In this document: piece by piece, positions 62,904 through 64,000 of the stretch
Position numbering within the stretch: the first letter of the stretch is position 1
Layout: every line of letters begins with the position of its first letter
Source: an uncultured Lachnospiraceae bacterium
GTDB taxonomy: Bacteria > Bacillota > Clostridia > Lachnospirales > Lachnospiraceae
Reading direction: 5' to 3'
Length of the DNA stretch: 64,000 bases
Assembly (NCBI GenBank): GCA_902798585.1
Contig: CADBXF010000016.1
Coordinates: forward strand, 62,001 to 126,000
Translations under genes and position numbers: made by a program
The notes under the pieces: generated by a model
The model's input: the letters and a program-made list of their open reading frames with translations, nothing else
Database searches by the model: none
What the model was told of the DNA's origin: nothing

Positions 62904-63651
62904 CAATCGACCGGATTGGGAGCAGGCATTTGCCGAATACGCCCGCGAATCCGCGCCGGATCTTCTTCCCCGGATTCTCGCCGGAATCGATTCCTCCGGC
63001 GTGCCGTCCGCAGAGAGCAGCCCCGACACGCCGGTCCGGAATACTTCTTCCGGAAGAAGGCAGACACGGTTTACGCGGCGGGTTTTGTACTCTGCCGCCG
63101 GAATTGCAGCTGCGGTGCTTGTCGGTCTTCTGGTCCTCCGGCCGCTTCTGCTTGCAGACAGAAACTCCGCCTCGCTGAAGGATATTGCGGAACCGCAGAT
63201 ATCTGTCACATCCCCGTCGGATGGCTCGCATCCCGCCGCCGATCACCGTGACGGCGAGCATGCCTTACGGCCGGACAAAAAATCGCCGGACAACCAGGAT
63301 ATCGCGAATCTTTCGCCCGATTGGTTCTTCGCTTCGTGGTCGCGTGCGGAGGCGCCGAGTGTGGAGGCGCAGAGTGCGGAGGCGGAATCTCCCAAAACCG
63401 TTACTTTGAAAAATGTTCGTCTCGAAACACACGCAGCCAACACTGCGACTGACGCCGTCAGCGAGCCGGCAGAAGAACCAATCGATAACCTTTTCCTGCT
63501 GTATATCGACGATGTCATGCAGAAAAAAGTCCTTGTCCGCTCCGACAGTCTCTCTCCGGACAACGAATACAAACAGCTGACATTTCGTTTTGTCACAACG
63601 CTTTACATCGATAATGAATATTGGCTTGTTCTTGAGCCGGTGCTGAACTGA
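62881..63651 (+). CDS. Single-pass membrane protein, putative anti-sigma factor
   Basis: 256 residues. A cytoplasmic segment (~1-66) contains WEQAFAEYARESAPDLLPRI; one membrane helix (~68-91); an extracytoplasmic domain of ~165 residues with a Glu/Ala-rich middle. No zinc-binding HxxxCxxC anti-sigma motif is seen. The role as sigma antagonist is inferred from the 23-bp overlap with the sigma gene and the topology. Confidence 0.75.
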   Translation: MTQTNNPNNRPDWEQAFAEYARESAPDLLPRILAGIDSSGVPSAESSPDTPVRNTSSGRRQTRFTRRVLYSAAGIAAAVLVGLLVLRPLLLADRNSASLKDIAEPQISVTSPSDGSHPAADHRDGEHALRPDKKSPDNQDIANLSPDWFFASWSRAEAPSVEAQSAEAESPKTVTLKNVRLETHAANTATDAVSEPAEEPIDNLFLLYIDDVMQKKVLVRSDSLSPDNEYKQLTFRFVTTLYIDNEYWLVLEPVLN

Positions 63652-63676
63652 CAACCATACAAAACAATACAAAAAC

Positions 63677-63711
63677 GCCGCCGCGGTCATCCCGCAGCGG
63701 CATTATTTTCG
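63677..63711. terminator. Terminator between the sigma/anti-sigma pair and the convergent last gene
   Basis: GCCGC-GCGG and CCGC-GCGGC arms with one mismatch, followed by ATTATTTT on the plus strand; an A-run on the other side may let it act in both directions. Confidence 0.7.
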
Positions 63712-63746
63712 TTCGAATACTCTTGCGGTCCGAATCGCAACAGTCT

Positions 63747-64000
63747 TTACTGTGCCTTGTCATCCGCCTTCGAATCGTCGTCCTTCGCTTCGTCCTTCTT
63801 ATCCTCCGCCGGCTTCATACCGTTGACAACCTTGTCGATGACGGTATTGCACTTGTACTCCAGCGCAAGATAAGGCAGCCCGAATTGCTCCACGGCGTCA
63901 TCGTATGTCTTCTTCTCCGTCACATAGGTGTCATTGATATACTTGTCGAGAAGTTCTTTGCTGAAAGGAAGCTTCAATTGATCGAACGCCGCGAGCTTCA
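63747..64000 (-). CDS. C-terminal part of an unidentified protein running off the window
   Basis: About 84 codons of the end of a gene; the frame is open to the right edge, so the true start is outside. Visible are a helix-rich segment (FSKELLDKYINDTYVTEKKTYDDAVEQFG, LALEYKCNTVIDKVV) and a charged Lys/Glu/Asp tail. An internal TTG at 63977 is not a convincing start. The helical end is reminiscent of trigger-factor/foldase C-termini, but I do not recognise it. Confidence 0.6.
   Translation of the reverse strand, partial: KLAAFDQLKLPFSKELLDKYINDTYVTEKKTYDDAVEQFGLPYLALEYKCNTVIDKVVNGMKPAEDKKDEAKDDDSKADDKAQ

Overview
The window looks like a chromosomal segment of an anaerobic Clostridia-type Firmicute, most likely a Lachnospiraceae-like gut or rumen bacterium. 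The evidence is fatty-acid synthesis with FabK, a type III glutamine synthetase, a split archaeal-type glutamate synthase, DapL, an ANTAR regulator, an AgrC/LytTR-type two-component pair, a TPP-riboswitch thi operon and a sortase-type surface protein. By eye the G+C content is moderately high (mid-50s percent), except in the large surface-protein gene. I see no tRNA, rRNA, CRISPR array, prophage or insertion sequence. Taxonomy is inferred from gene content only.

Layout. (1) 1-5128: minus-strand fab operon (acpP-fabK-fabD-fabG-fabF, the last cut by the window start) facing a divergent MerR-type regulator; the shared promoter region carries a MerR-style 19-bp-spacer promoter with a dyad. (2) 5172-12524: minus-strand glutamate-synthase operon (gltB1-gltB2-ferredoxin-FAD oxidoreductase-gltB3-glnA-ANTAR regulator) behind a promoter and a long attenuator-like hairpin. 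(3) 12583-16128: HtrA-like protease and an OmpR-type two-component system. (4) 16339-31052: plus-strand nitrogen and glutamine block: glnN (frameshifted by a 22-bp tandem duplication), an Amt-GlnK fusion, asnB, pyrG, purF, carA, carB and dapL. (5) 31134-37362: minus-strand accessory metabolic genes (VOC protein, two metallo-beta-lactamase-fold proteins, a PatB/MalY aminotransferase, a DUF3737-like protein, a glycosidase-like protein). (6) 37550-45000: a 1642-residue surface protein and an AgrC/LytTR-type two-component system, with LytTR-like direct repeats before the surface gene. (7) 45026-50450: Nudix, GtrA, then a TPP-riboswitch operon thiW-thiM(frameshifted)-thiE-thiD-cytX. (8) 50560-58195: AraC/GyrI-like regulator, a Nudix/serine-hydrolase fusion, a methyltransferase, a serine-hydrolase/RlmD fusion, a membrane trigger-factor-like protein, a PfkB kinase and a zinc-phospholipase-like protein. 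(9) 58308-64000: cytoplasmic GH9, Fe-alcohol dehydrogenase, SDR, an ECF sigma/membrane-partner pair and a partial gene.

The strongest theme is nitrogen. Ammonium uptake and sensing (Amt-GlnK), two glutamine synthetases, glutamate synthase and five glutamine-using amidotransferases lie within about 24 kb. Three leaders in it (gltB1, glnN, amt) carry prominent hairpins, and an ANTAR RNA-binding protein with a degenerate receiver closes the gltB operon. The most unusual protein architectures are the two serine-hydrolase fusions at 51533-55777. Two genes, glnN and thiM, are broken by frameshifts, which may be real or assembly errors.
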